Part shown: one piece after another, positions 46,936 to 60,395 of the stretch
Numbering within the stretch: position 1 is the first letter of the stretch
Layout: each line of letters begins with the position of its first letter
Origin: Coprinus comatus
Lineage: Eukaryota > Basidiomycota > Agaricomycetes > Agaricales > Agaricaceae
Length of the DNA: 64,000 nucleotides
NCBI GenBank assembly: GCA_034638255.1
Contig: JAWPGT010000002.1
Span: 124,001 to 188,000, forward strand
Direction: 5' to 3'
Position numbers and translations under genes: made by a program
The notes under the pieces: model-generated
Told to the model about the DNA's origin: nothing
Databases searched by the model: none
Seen by the model: the letters and a program-made list of their open reading frames with translations, nothing else

Positions 46936-48890
46936 ATGTCTACATCTACTACACAGCCCTGCGTTCAATTCCCCTCTTCTTCAAAGGCCCTCCAGCCTTC
47001 CTCTCTCTTCTCTCTCTCAAAGCTTAGCCCAAGAGCTTGGCTCGTTGCCTTTGGTCCGCGCCTCTTTCTTTCCTACCCACCACCTTCCAATTGACTCTCA
47101 ATCCATAGCTCGAAGCTCAATTTTGACTGTTCTCAACGACGCGATTGTAGTTGGCCACCTTACAATCTCCGATTCAGAAGGGACACACTATTATGGCAAC
47201 TACCAAAAAGGATGCAATGACGTCCATCTCAAGATTGTTAGCGACAACTTTTGGTTCCGCATTCTACTGTATGTATTTCTCATGTCACTTCATAACAACG
47301 GCATTAATAGCTCGATGTAGATCAGGGGATTTGGGTTGTATGTCTCTCCGGCCCTGCATAACTGTTCACACGTGTCTAACCACAAGCCTATACAGTCAGT
47401 GAAGCCTACATGATTGGTGATATTGAAGTATCCTCCCTCAAGGGTGCCATGAATGTGTGTTATCTTCCAAGTATACCACGTGCGGGATTTACTGACATAT
47501 TCTGTTATTAGTTATGGCTGGAAAACCAATCCGGCATGGAAGAGACTCTTTCATCTGTAGTAGCAAAAGTATCTTCAGCGATATCCAGCCTCTATAACAG
47601 CTTCTTGGGTCAAACTCGCTCACAAGCACGACTCAACGCAATTGCTAGCTATGATCAATCAAACGTCTTGTTCAAGGTAATTCGTCACATGTTTCACTGG
47701 CACCTGGTCTGGTTCTTACGCTGTCAATTAGGCTTTCCTTAGCAAGGAAATGATGTACTCCTGCGCTCTCTGGTCTGACGCGGAGGGTGGTGTTCGTGGC
47801 GACTTGCTGCATGGCCCTACCCCAGGAGACTTGGAAGCCGCCCAACTTCGAAAAATCCACCATGTGTTGCGCAAAGCTCGCGTCCAACCTGGTCACCGAA
47901 TTCTCGAATTTGGCAGCGGCTGGGGAGGTCTTGCAATCGAAGTCAGTAATCCCCGAAGCAACCCACAATTGCTTGTGGCTGACTCTTATTGCTTAATTAG
48001 GCTGCACGCACATTCGGTTGCGAAGTGGATACCTTGACACTCTCAGTCGAACAAAAAGCTCTCGCGGAAGAACGCGTTAAAGCAGCCGGTCTCGAGGGAC
48101 GGATTCGGGTCCACCTTCTTGATTACCGGGAGATTCCTGCAGAATTCGAAAAGGCTTTTGATGCCTTTGTCTCCATTGAGATGATCGAGGTTTGTCGGTT
48201 TGCCAAACATTCAGAATACAATACTGACATGTTAAAAATAGCACGTCGGTCCCAAGTACTACAACACCTACTTCAAACTTGTCGACTATGCCCTTAAATC
48301 TAAGGATGCTGCTGTCGTCGTCACCTCCTCTACCTTCCCTGAGTCAAGATATACTGGCTATCAGTGAGTATCTATGATTTCGTTACTTTGATCTATACCT
48401 GAGCTTTTTCGTTCTCTAGAGCTGAGGATTTCATGCGTCGCTACATGTGGCCCAACTCTTGCCTGCCAAGTGCAACCACCCTCATCACAGCGATGAACAC
48501 CGGCTCCCAAGGCCGTTTCACTCTTGAGGCAGTAGAAAACCATGCAGCTCGTATGTCATATATGTACAATGTGCCCAGATCCTCTACTAATCTTTGGCCT
48601 ATCAGACTATCCTCGCACTCTCCGTGAATGGGGACGCCGCCTTGAGGCCAACTTGACCCAAGACATGATTGTTAAGGATTATCCTTCCCTCAGTGACAAT
48701 GCCGACTACGAAGCCTTCAAACGCAAGTGGCAATACCTCTTTGCATATGCTGGCGCAGGATTCGCTAAAGGCTACATCACCTGCCACATGCTCACATTTA
48801 TCCGTCAGGTAAGCTTCTTTTTTAATTACTCATTCCGAAACAAAGCTTAAAGTTGATTTACAGGCTGACACACCAGAAAGCTGTGATTGA
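46936..48890 (+). CDS. Cyclopropane-fatty-acyl-phospholipid synthase homologue
   Basis: An SAM-dependent enzyme family that methylenates unsaturated acyl chains of phospholipids. The proposed start at 46936 gives MSTSTTQPCVQFPSSSKAL. An intron 47054..47108 (GTCCGC...CATAG, weak donor) leads into ARSSILTVLNDAIVVGHLTI, then a further exon chain DNFWFRIL, SDLGFSEAYMIGDIEVSSL. This is the usual N-terminal domain with the LGF-x-EAYM-x-G motif. The catalytic part has MYSCALWSDAEGGVRGDLLH, VLRKARVQPGHRILEFGSGW (SAM motif EFGSGWGG), TLTLSVEQKALAEERV, and AFDAFVSIEMIEHVG, then YMWPNSCLPS. The end is HMLTFIRQADTPESCD at 48890. Length about 440-460 residues. Fungal members include Coprinopsis Cfs1, linked to mushroom development, but orthology is not shown here. 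Confidence 0.9.
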
Positions 48891-51800
48891 ATTCTCCCAA
48901 CCAATTGTCTGTCTCCTTTGTCATTCATGAGGACATTTCTCAAACGGAATTCATTTATACCCTGTTTATCACGGCCCTGTGTTATCCTTATACTACTTTC
49001 GCTCTTGATCCCATTTTTTCTTCTTCTTTTTATATCCCTTTTTAGACTCCGACTTCTCTCTCTCTCTCATAGACTATCTATTACTTTCGGTTTGGAAGGA
49101 TTCCCACCCTATATCATCCATCATTTCCGCCTCATTCACCCATCCACTTAAACCTCTCCCTTTCATGACCCATTTCGTTTGTTAAGAATTAAAACTACTA
49201 CTAGATTTCTGCACTGTACAAATAGTCGCACTGTTTTCTCTGTTGCTCTCTGACCCGACAATACAATCCTTTTTTAACTCGTTTTATTATCATGTTTGAC
49301 ATACTCTGAACCGTTTTACATGAGTCACCTGAAATCCTATGAAGGGTCTTCATATTCATTAACACGAAGCGTGTTTTCTGTTATAAATTAGAGTTAGATT
49401 TCACTACATCATAATTATATAGAATGATGAGCCGACTCGTGGTTGTTATACACATAGCCGTTGGTTAACGTTTTTAACTTGAGGTGTCCACTTTCGCTTA
49501 ATAAACTGCGCTTCGAGTTCGAGCATCACTTCTATGACATACTGCCATAATTTTATTTTTAATTCCTGTGATATAAATAACTCGCTGAAGGGGAACCTTA
49601 GGGGTGGACAATCGCCGTGGCTAGACAGCATCATACATCGTGCATCATATGTCATGGCAATGGGTATAAGTGCTGTAAATGTGAAGATATTAAATTGATT
49701 AGGAATTGGAGTTGTTGATATTGGCGGATAAACCTCAGGACTCGGGACTCAGGAGCACGGGCTTGTACTCTTCACTAATATACTAATTAGTATCTTTAAA
49801 TGTTATGGGCTATGTCATACCTCCATTATTCAGTTCAAATCAATTAATTGTATCTATATCATATATTCTTTATCAGAGAGGTTTGAATGTTCCACGCCGA
49901 AGAGAGAGGGTCATGCATATGTTCTTCTCTCTCTCTCTTATATTTATCCACAAGGCGAAGATATAACATATGCATATGTAAATTAGAGCCCAAGCAATGT
50001 GGATGTATAGTGCGTACTAATACTAGCTGGCACCGTGAAATCTCGTCGGAATTAATTATTGTGGAAGGTTTATGGGCTTCTTTGAGTTGGATTCAGGATT
50101 CTTTAATATTGAATATTCTTAGCAGTGGGGTAGGTAGGCATGATGGCCCACATCACTAATTTGTAAGGAGTTTTATCGGTGAATAGATACTAATAATAAA
50201 TGACAGTATGTACAATGTACTGGAGGCTGTATGGATTTTGTAAAGGAACAAATCGTGGTCCGAAAATCATCGGAACAACGTCTATATATATAAAAGGGTA
50301 GTGGTGATGATTGACGAGATGTAAAGTATTTCAGACCCGCCGTCGTTTAATCGCTAGTCCCTCTTCTTAGGGCAGAGGGAAAGAAGGTTTTCCTGAGGTA
50401 CCTTGGTTACCTTGTTTTTGAGATTAGAAGCGCCTTTATCAAGCCTATAATCAATTCCGTCGGATTCTACTAATATAAATTATAATCATTTCCGCACTAT
50501 CTCAACTTCATATACTTCTACATAACATCTGTTAATAAATATGTAGTGTCAATACACTTAGAATGCAAGGAAAGGGGCCAAACCTTGCTGACATCTACAA
50601 TATTAGCACACAGTCTCAAGATATGTCATATAACGTACCAAATCCCCGACCTTCGGAAAGTTCAACATGGCACCATCATGATACTAAATGATCCTGATTT
50701 TCGGGCCTCATGTGGTTGGTAGGAGACCACGAGAGACACCACCGTAGTATGATTGTCGGGCGCTTAAAAGGTGGCTTCAAAAGCATCATTTATTATTTTT
50801 AATCTGTATCCCTGTTTAGTGAGTCAGAAGTTCTGCCACCAGCTCTACGGCTAAAATAAAGAATCAACCTTCCTAGGAGAGTTTGTGCTAACCAAATAAG
50901 TTATACAGTATGCCACCTTGTGTCCTCTTGAAAAGAAGTATCCCAAGTTCTCGTTTGAAGCACATGTACCACTGTATGCTTGAGATATTATATACAGTAT
51001 GTAATACGAAAACCATCACTATGGGCCTGTTATAAAACACCATACCTACCAAGATCTCCACTGAGAAGTTGAGAGGAAATCATGATTTAAGTATATATAT
51101 ATATATATACTGTTTAATGATGTCGAGGAGGCCTAAGACCTTCAAGTGCTGAGTATTCGGTTAACCGTCGGATATGTCACACCACAGTGCTCCTAAATTT
51201 TACCGGCGGTGGAATTAAATATAGGATTTTACTGCACATGCCGCGCAACCATTTTGACATCATATCATGCATCCAATTTGGAACCTTCTCACCGCTTGAA
51301 GCTGAGGAAACTTGTGATTCAGATTTGGGACCAACCACCGACTAAGTTTCTTAATAAGTTGTGGCTTCGTCGTGTGGGTTACACGATTGTCGTATGCCAA
51401 GAATTATTTGGTCCGAACTTTTCCATTCGCAACCCGTTTCCTGAAAAGAATGACTGCACCACCAGAAAAATACCCCCGAGATTTATATATATATATCTAA
51501 AGCCTGCTTTAAATTTTCCAGGCGTGTGAGAGAGAGAGGTTTCAATATCCTCCGCATTGAATATGGAATGGGCTGGAATTCAGTAAACATGTCCTCAAGG
51601 CATCGTTCGGGGTGCAAAAAGACAAAAAAAAGCTGATGACTCACGTACCCATGCTTTAATGTATTGTGTGAGAGAACTTCCAAGTGAAATTCTGGTATAA
51701 TATATATGTGTGCTATAAGTTAAATATCCGTTTCACTTGAAAGAGCGGTAAAACCAACCATAAGGATGCTGACGATTACACACGTAGAGAGAAAACCCGA

Positions 51801-52501
51801 TGAATTGGATGCTAATACAAAGCGTGGATTCTGCTTTTACATTTCAGGACTTCAACCTGGCATCGTTTTACTTTTTACATGGTCTGGTGAGCAAAGGAAT
51901 ATCGGACAGGACTTCCTTTCGGGCCAGACAGTGGGGTAGGCTAATTCATATATACGTTGTAACTTCCCAAACTTCCACGAATTCAATTCTCATTTCCGGT
52001 TTAGAAAAAGAAGTTCATCTCTTTGAAGGAATTCCCCTAAGTCTTTCAGAAGAACATGCGGAACGGAGCAACCTATATTCACCCCCTTTTGGTTAACGGC
52101 CCGTTCTCTAAATTCTGACAAAAAGGCAAATCCCGATTTCTTTCCACGCTATTACACATCCGTCCCTATAAACGGACCTCTTGTGAAAATCTCAACGTAT
52201 ATCTTGTATCTTGGTTTTATTTTATCTATGACATGTTAGAAGTAAAGAGAAAAAAGCTAAGAATATATACAATAAGTCAATCCACAGAACAAAGTATGAG
52301 ATCGAAGTAGTATTATAGGATAGTGATGTGGATTTCTCCGGGTAACAAGCCAAACAAATTTGCAATGCGAATGCGAAAAAGAATAAATAGAACATACATG
52401 TGTTGCAAATATCTACGAGAGGAATAGGGGGGAAGGGAAGAGGGGAAGGGGATATATTTAATAGGTTATAGCAAGAGTATTTCGATAAAACGTTTGATGG
52501 T
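48891..52501. other. Gene-poor 3.6-kb region
   Basis: Pyrimidine-rich sequence after 48890 probably is the 3' UTR of the preceding gene. The rest is AT-rich with short AT microsatellites (for example about 51091-51110) and no frame that shows protein-like motifs or matching introns. No RNA gene was recognised. The right end should contain the 3' UTR of the kinesin gene. Confidence 0.45.
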
Positions 52502-55500
52502 TCAGGATAATCGTGTAGGATCTAATTTTGATGTCCATGATTGTAATTCCTTAGCGTTAGGAGCAGCCAGTGCATGTGAATTAGATGCGGTGAACAAAGT
52601 AAACACGAACGGTTTCTATAACAAAAAAAATAGGGGGGGGGGGGGGGGAAATCAGTAAAAACTGATATACAAGAAATAAACGTGGTCAAAATATGTGGTG
52701 GACGCACCCCAAGTAGAGATTCCTTTAATGGGTCATTATCCACATTAACAGCGATAAGACTAATGACACCAATCTCTTCAAGCTCGTTGGAGTGTGCATA
52801 CATATGTAGGTAGGGTCTGAAACTCAAATCAGTCAAATTACAATCAAAACCTGAGTAGAAGGAACCTCGTGCAGGGAAAGCCGTTACTTACCTCTTTAGA
52901 ACAAACCACCTACGCTCCCAAACGTTCTGCCCTGCATCCGTTAGTATTAACAAATGCCCTTTTTTTGTAATGCTATCACTGAAGCGAGATAATGTAAATT
53001 TGTGGTTGTCATGAGAATATCCGCACTCGACGCACCTCCTCGGGATCACTTTCGTCTCGGAGATGTACTTTAGCCCATCACTTTTCAACAGATGCTTATT
53101 CACTGTCGTCGGTGAAGACTCTTCAGGGTCAGGATCCTGACTGAGAATGATCTACATAAAGAAATCAACGGTTAGTTAATTAACCCCATCGTCATGAAAT
53201 CAAGGGTCACGAAATGGGCGCAGCCATCTCGTCCCTTGACAAATGAGAAAAGAAATCTGGGGGGAAGAAATTACAACACAGCTACACACCTTACCACGAT
53301 GACCAAACTGTTTTTGCCACAATTTGACTGACCGCTTTAGAATATCTTCGGCTCTCCAGACCAGAGTTTCTGATTGAATGGGTCGAGGCGGTGTTGTAGT
53401 TATGATTACTCTGATTGCTTGAACATCAGCTGCTCTTCTTTCAGTAGTAATCAATCGGTCATAATCTTCTACCACCGATATACCTCTTGGTTTCCAAGTT
53501 CCAAGCGTTTCTTCTCCACGAACATATTTTTCCGAGGTATCCAAACGCCATAAATCCTTTGCAGATCTTGTTAAAGGCGGTGACAATTTGACATTAAACA
53601 GTGTGCTCGTCTTTGACAAGATCTTATTCGACCCAAACAACGTCATCAGTCTAGAAGGAGGACTAGCATCACGAGCATGCATTGCAATGGCCACATCCAT
53701 ACTAAATTGAACAGGTTCAGAGCAAATTTCAACCGCCACCGCCCATGTCAATTGTAGCATAATCCTTTGGTTCACAGCAGTGACACGATTAAGTAACACC
53801 GAGTCATGCACACTCGAATCCCATAAAGCTTCGGCAGAAAGAGCACCAGTTCCATCTGGTTTAAACTCTAATGTCTGTTCCTTTTGTAAAGCCAAGGTCA
53901 CGAGAGCTTTTGAAGTAGAATCATGCATACGTCCTTTCGCATCCAAGAGCCGTACATTCCCAATCCTCATCTTCGTAAACTCTAACCAAGGAAACTGCTG
54001 TCCCGAATTTGATGAAAGTTGAATCACAATCCTTCGTTGAAGCCCTTGATGCAACGAGAATGCACCTGGGTCAACACTTCCCTGCGAGATCACCGGTACA
54101 GGTTTATAAGACCCGTCAGGCCCTAATTCGCAAATCTGAAGCCACCCAACAACATCATGTGTCTGCTCAACCACAAAATCATTCTCCGACCTTCTCATAG
54201 GTGCTAATGAACCCGACTTTGATGAAGATGAATCTGGGGTTGGCGAAGGTGAGATACGGGGTGAAACCTGTTTTTGTTCTCTCATCTCATCCCATCTTTC
54301 CATCCTTTCCAAATAAGTAGGTTTAAGTGAAGCGAAAAACTCTATAGGTGCATAACCTTGTCGTAAATGGTTTAAAACCTTGGATGACGCAACAATCGTA
54401 AAACTTCGGCGATATTTGAGTTCAGATAATGATGATGTCTCGACATCAACAGCAAGCGAAGGGAAAACTTCTTCAGATGTCACACTGGTCCCCACAAACG
54501 ATGACAACCTGACTTGAAGATGTACCGCGGAGAAATCATGCGAAGATAATCCCTTGACAGAGTCAACAGTCAAGAAGAAAGTAATCTTGGTTCCTGGTGG
54601 AATAGTACCAGGTACAGGCGATGAAGAGCGTGTAGAAGCAGATGATCCATTCGCATACTTCGATGATAGTATAACACTGACGACCTTGATGTCAACTCGA
54701 CAGGAACCGATCGCCTCTGAAGTGTACCGGCAAAATATGGGAACCGTAGAGGATGAAGATAATCGGCGAGAGAGAGGGGCGAGAGAGAGTAACGCATTCC
54801 CAATGAAGGAATACTCAGGGGGTGGTGAATCATAGAAGGGTTCATCTGATGAAAAGTGTTGGGTATATGAAGGTCGATCAATATAAGTCGTCAGATTTCG
54901 CATTCGTTGTAATTGTTGTTGAAGTCGATCCAAAGACCAGACGTATATTGCATTGTGTCGTTTGTCAATCACTTTGACAGCGACAGAAGGTTGAGTAGTT
55001 GACCTCAAGATTGGATCTGCAACGTCTCCAAATTGATCCAAACCAGCAATACTGTCAACTGCAGAAGTAGGAACAGCCAAAGACCCTCCGGATGCAATGG
55101 TAAAGTTGTAAATAACTTCTTTCCCCAATTCTTTACTACTTTCCATCAATATACAAAATCAACCACACAGAAAAGAAAGCAAAAAAGGAGCTCACCTTAT
55201 AACATTTGCCTCTTTAACAGCAACTGCATTAGTCAAAATCATTTCTGCCATAGAAAATGATCTATGAGCTCTCCATTTATCCATAACCTTCCTAATCAAC
55301 CTCAGCTGCTTAGCCGAATAAATGACCGGTTCATAATCCATTCCTTCAAAATCCGTTTCACCTCTCGCACGTGCATCAATAATCCTTTTCATCTGCTCAC
55401 GAACAAGTCTCAGCTGATGTTCCATATGATCCTTCTCAACTTTTAAATCCTCAGCCTCACTTTCCACCAAATTACTGGTTTTCTGTCCTTCACCACCACC

Positions 55501-58500
55501 ACCATCACCATCACCACCAATCTCTTGTAACCGATTCTCCAATTGATGTTGCGCATCTTTTAAAGACTCATCCACCCCACCACCACCATTCAAACTTGTA
55601 TCATCCGTTTGTCCTTCACTTCTTCCTCCCATTCCAAATCCACCACCACTACCCAATCCCATACCATTAACATCACTCCAAACATCATCACCACCATGAC
55701 TCAAACTCAAACTCATACTCAAACTACTCTCCGGTCTACCTTTAGAATTAATATCTCTCAACGTTTTAACCCTCGTAATCTTTTCAAACAACTTATTCAA
55801 ATCATCATCCGGAAGATTATCCAAACTAGGATCCAATCCCAACCTAGCAAATGCAGCTTCCCTTTGAGCAAATGTCCAATCCACATCTGCTTCATCATCT
55901 TCTGAAGAAGTTGGTGAATCGAGTATACGTGGAGATCCATCCATTAATTGCCCACCACCACCACCGTTTATAGTTCCTTCAAGATCATTTGCAGAGATAC
56001 TTAAATGTAGATTCGATTTTGCTGTTGCTCGATCTCGTTTCTTTCGTACCTCTTCTGGATTATTGAATCGAAATACGTGATTATCGCCTAATTGGAATTA
56101 AGGAATAAGAAAAAGGATATATGATCCATGTGTTATAAATGAAATGACGTACCCATAATAATACGGAAACCGGAACGCAGTTTATAGGGCTGTCAACAGC
56201 CATAAGTACTCTGTCACACCAAAAAGAAAAAAACGAAAAGCAAAAAAAGCGGAAGCAAGGAAGAGGGGAGGAAGTGAAAATAAGATGAATACTAATATGG
56301 ATGTGGGATGAAAGGTAGATATATATGAAGTAAAAAGAATGGAGATCGACATACCTGACCAGCAGTAATTTGTTTACCGTTCAGGAACTAAAAAAAAAAG
56401 TTACTACTATTTCAAAGAGCAAGAAAAAGGGTTAAACAGAACATACCGTAATACTTTCGGGCATACATTGAATAGTAACTTTCCCATCCACATTATCAAA
56501 CACACAATGTTCTTCCAAAATCTTATCACCACTAAGTCTAATAGCTGCTGGTTTTTCACTGTCCATCCTTCCAGCCTAATAAATAAAATAAAAAGAACGA
56601 TGCATTGTGAGTATTTCTTTTAGTCTTTCAACGAAAAAAAAAGTTAGCATACGACTGTTTTTCCCGGTTTAATCTGATATATCAAACATTCACTCATAAG
56701 AGGATCTATAATCATCAGTTATAACTACTTCAATAACATTATTGAAATTGAAAACATACCTTCATTCTAATTAAAACAACAATCCGCCAAAAGAGAAACA
56801 CTCAGTCTCAAATCCTCCCACTCGCAGAAAAAAAAACACACCAAATTTACAAGATGCGGCATCTAAAAAAAAGAAAAACACCACAAAAACCCCAAATCAG
56901 CACCTCTCTCTCTCTTTCAAAAAAATAAAACATAAAAGAAAACAAACCTTCTTAGGTGTATGAACACCAACCAAATCCCTTTCAACCGTAATCCCCAACT
57001 CTTCCAAAGCCTTCTCTCTTTCCTTTTGAACTTCCTGAGTTCTAACCAACTTCTGTTCCCAAGTTTCATTCAACTCATTCATCAATTTCTCTCTTGTTTC
57101 CATATGTTCTTCAAGTTCTGCCTTTGTTACTTTTTTGATTTGTCCATCTTTAGTTTGGTAGGTTACGATTTGTTTTTCTGCTGGGATTTTTGGATCGAAT
57201 GTGTCTTCTGTTGAGGTATTTGCTACTCGTGCTGTTTATATTTTAATAATAATAATAAATCAGTATTTTTCAAAGCAGAACAGAAAAAGAAAAAAGAAGT
57301 ATATAAATAGGTATACAAAGAACGCAGGGTGGGGAAGGGGGGGGAGTAAGAAAGAAACCCATCAAAAAAAAAAAAAGAAACTCACCTCTAAGCATTTCCA
57401 ATTCTTCCTTCAACTCTCTAACCAACTTCGCATTCGGATCCTCATTAACCACCGCTTTATTCTTAATCTTCTTAGCTTGATCGGCATATCTTAACGTACT
57501 CAAAGTTTCTTCATAGTCAGCCGGTGAAATCGCTGCTATCATTGCTGTTTTAGAGTTTCCACCTAGACTGTCTTTTAATAGCCATGTTAAAACCTATATT
57601 TATTTATATTAAAAAAGGGGGAATGAAGTTATTAAAAAAAACATGTTTTTTGAGAATTGGTAAGATGGTAAGAGATAGAGAAACGTACGGAATCACGATA
57701 AGGAACAAATTCTTCCGCTTTTCCTTTTTTCCCTTTCCTTCCTCCTCCTTCTGAATTCGATTGAACAGCAAGAGCTGAAATAACTTTCCCAAGCGTGGTA
57801 AGTGATTTATTAATATTAGCTCCCTCTTTTAATCTTTGTCCAGTAGCTCCTGTTGAATTGGCTCTTTCGGATCCTGCTAAATCGACCAAACTATAGATTA
57901 GGTTGGTTTCAGAGTGAAGGAATAAGGTTAGTAATAAATAAATAAAAACTGAGAATGGGATTGTAAGAAATAACAAAAAACACACACCTAATTCGTGATA
58001 CCTTTTCAGTATCAAGATTCGTATCCATATCATGACGCTTCATAGTCAATAATAATGTAAAGACGGCATGTGAACGGGAAGACCTATTTTATCACAGGAT
58101 TCACAAACAAAACAGAAAAAAGCCGCATTAGTTTCAAAAAAAAATATCACTTTTTAAGAGATCAGAAGTCGAGAGAAAGAAAAAAAAAGAAGTTTAATTT
58201 CTCCCTCGCGCTCAATGGTTAATGGTCCCCCCTGAATCTCATTACAAGGGGTCCGCACGAATCGCGATCTGGTCCAGCCATAAACAAGTTGGATACATGT
58301 GAGAGAGAGAGGATGACAGGCTTCGGTACGGGATTACGGGTACGGAATAGACGGGATTTCGATTTCGATTTCGATTGCGTTTCCCCTCTCCATCGCCCCA
58401 GGGGTGGGTAAAAAGAATCTTGAGATAGATAGAGAAAAGGGGGTGAAGAGCGAGAACAAGAGAAGAAAGAACGAAGAAGAACGAAGAACGAAGAACGAAG

Positions 58501-59509
58501 AACGAAAAAAAAAAAAAAGAAGATTGATAAAAGAAAACGGTACGTACGTTTCATTCATATTAGTAGCAGCAACCGTCCTAGCTTTATTACCTTCGTCCAT
58601 CAAAGTCATCATCTCATCATAACTGGTAACCACCAATTTCGATAAATCCTCTACATAAGGACCTAGACTTGGATGTTCTCTAACACGCAGATTTCCGGTA
58701 TTTTTTGGATTTAAAAGATCTCGAACTTTTTCATTGTAGATTTCAATGTATGAAACTTCTACACTGAAGTGGATGTTTGGGTCTTGTGATTGTTTGAGTG
58801 TGAGTCGTTGGAATAGTTCGGAACAGGTTAAGGGGATTATGCCTTTGTCGGGTCCGTCTATAGGTTGGTGTGTTAAAGAGGTTGTGAGGTAGGTAGGTGA
58901 TTCAAAGAGAACATACATCCCATCATACTATACATGGAAACGAATGGTTGTTAGGAGGGATAAAAATGGGGTGTAGTGGATACATGCGTACCTATAGGAC
59001 TTGCCAGAACCTTTGTACGAGAGCGACCAATTAGAAGCAGTATGGAGTGGAGCAGTAGTTCAAAGCGTACCTGTCTGCCCATCTAGACACACGTTGTCAG
59101 ACAACAAAGTTTGGATAAGGCACGCATAAACTCACAAGCCAGAATACAAGCGTTGAAACCTGCGAAACCATGGTCTAAAAGTTCCTTGCCTAGATCGTCA
59201 TAGAGAGTCTGTTGGGAACAGTAACCAGGTTCATCGCGAGGACCGGCACTCCAATATGACTTGTCGAAACTAAAAGCCATGGTCTTCCGTTCTGTAGCAC
59301 GCTTTGTATCTTGAGATGAACCAGACTCTGGAGGGTCTAGAAATGTTTGGTTTCCTTGCATACGAATGAGGGGTTTCGCCCCGCGAGCAAGCTCTGAAGG
59401 AAGGTAGGGATGAGTTTGGAAGTATTCTAGGAGGATTATACGAACCGCGAGAGTTGAGAGGGCGACAACGGACAACGACCTTGATGTTTCCATCGCCAGC
59501 CTCAGCCAT
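52502..59509 (-). CDS. Kinesin-3 motor, UNC-104/KIF1 type
   Basis: A plus-end microtubule motor that carries vesicles and endosomes. The start at 59509 gives [20 protein letters not shown]. Motor motifs come in order: [29 protein letters not shown] (P loop), [32 protein letters not shown] (switch 1), [20 protein letters not shown] (switch 2) and [26 protein letters not shown] starts the neck. Next come coiled-coil parts, an FHA domain around 56000-56800, and the KIF1B-type and DUF3694-type stalk in the large exon 53200-55149 ([32 protein letters not shown]). The C-terminal PH domain ([39 protein letters not shown]) ends LDPTRLS at 52502. This is the full kinesin-3 plan. The P loop is encoded by three micro-exons of 12, 19 and 11 nt (59071-59082, 58992-59010, 58917-58927). 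One intron holds a run of 16 G at 52633-52648. Confidence 0.95.
52633..52648. repeat. Homopolymer run of 16 G in a kinesin intron
   Basis: Sixteen consecutive G on the plus strand, so C in the transcript, within an intron between the two PH-domain exons. A pyrimidine run close to the 3' splice site may serve as a polypyrimidine tract. The exact length is prone to sequencing error. Confidence 0.8.
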
Positions 59510-59612
59510 TGTGAGATAACTCGATATAGGGTATAGTGGTGGAGGAGGTCAGACGCGTTATGTGTGAAATTGATTGTTTGTCTACTGTTACATCATATAC
59601 ATAACTACTTTT

Positions 59613-60368
59613 CTACAGAAGATCAAAGTCATCCAGCTAAAGTGCAGATTCTGGTGTTAGCTATCCTTGTTCCTGTCAGAGATGGGAATAGAAGGTTACC
59701 TCGTCATTGTATTGCATAACGGTGCGCTTGAGTTTGGAGGTATCGACCCAGGTGACAAAGTCTTCCATGTGTCTGTACTCTGCAGTTAGCTAGGGTCTTT
59801 GCGAGAGTAGAGCAGGATGTACCTTGAGACCAGGAAGGCAGGATCTGTGATAGTGTCGGGACCCACTCGGACATGGCCTTGCTCGATAAATTTTGTTGCC
59901 TGGGTTGGATGAGCACAACGACGCAAAAGAAATAAAATAAACGTACAGCACTGACTGACTCTGACATCTTGGACATGGTCATGAAAACTGCAAGACGACG
60001 GCGACAAAAAGCTGCGACGGTGAGTTTATTTTCTATGTCTGAAAGTTTTGCAGACGAGTTGAGAACGCCGATATCGTAGAGTTTTGAAAGGATATTTCCC
60101 TCCATGCGTGCTCTGAAGGGGTCCTGTGCTGGCAAGAGGGCTACACGGTGGGCAAACTGACGAAGAGAGCCGCAGAGTCTGTTGTACTTGTGGTAGTCGT
60201 CCCTGGACTGGATGTGGTACCTACGGAGAATTTTAATTTCTCTGAGACCGGCATCTTGCTTCCACTGGTGCTGTGAGTACTAGGGTGTGTGAGTAGAGGG
60301 GTACATACGTTGAGAAAGTCGACTTTCTTGAGTAGTTTCTGCTCGTGGTGTTTGAGATTGCGAACCAT
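59613..60368 (-). CDS. IMP3: U3 small nucleolar ribonucleoprotein IMP3
   Basis: A component of the small-subunit processome that mediates U3 snoRNA pairing with pre-rRNA. The start at 60368 gives [20 protein letters not shown], then, after an intron, [20 protein letters not shown] and [20 protein letters not shown], the standard family N-terminus. The S4 RNA-binding domain covers [20 protein letters not shown], then [20 protein letters not shown]. The C-terminal exon after the GAG|GTAACC...TTTAG intron gives DELDDFDLL, which matches the family's acidic end. About 185 residues, the usual length. The start codon is only 27 bp from that of the divergent LDB-family gene. Confidence 0.95.
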
Positions 60369-60395
60369 GACTGAGCACGTGGTGGGTTGTTGACT
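60369..60395. promoter_or_regulatory. 27-bp divergent spacer with central CACGTG
   Basis: The start codons of IMP3 (60368, minus) and the LDB-family gene (60396, plus) are separated by only 27 bases. A perfect palindrome CACGTG lies at 60376-60381. Since the spacer is too short for two separate core promoters and leaders, transcription of each gene probably starts inside, or very close to, the other gene, unless an in-frame downstream ATG is used for one of them. Confidence 0.6.
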
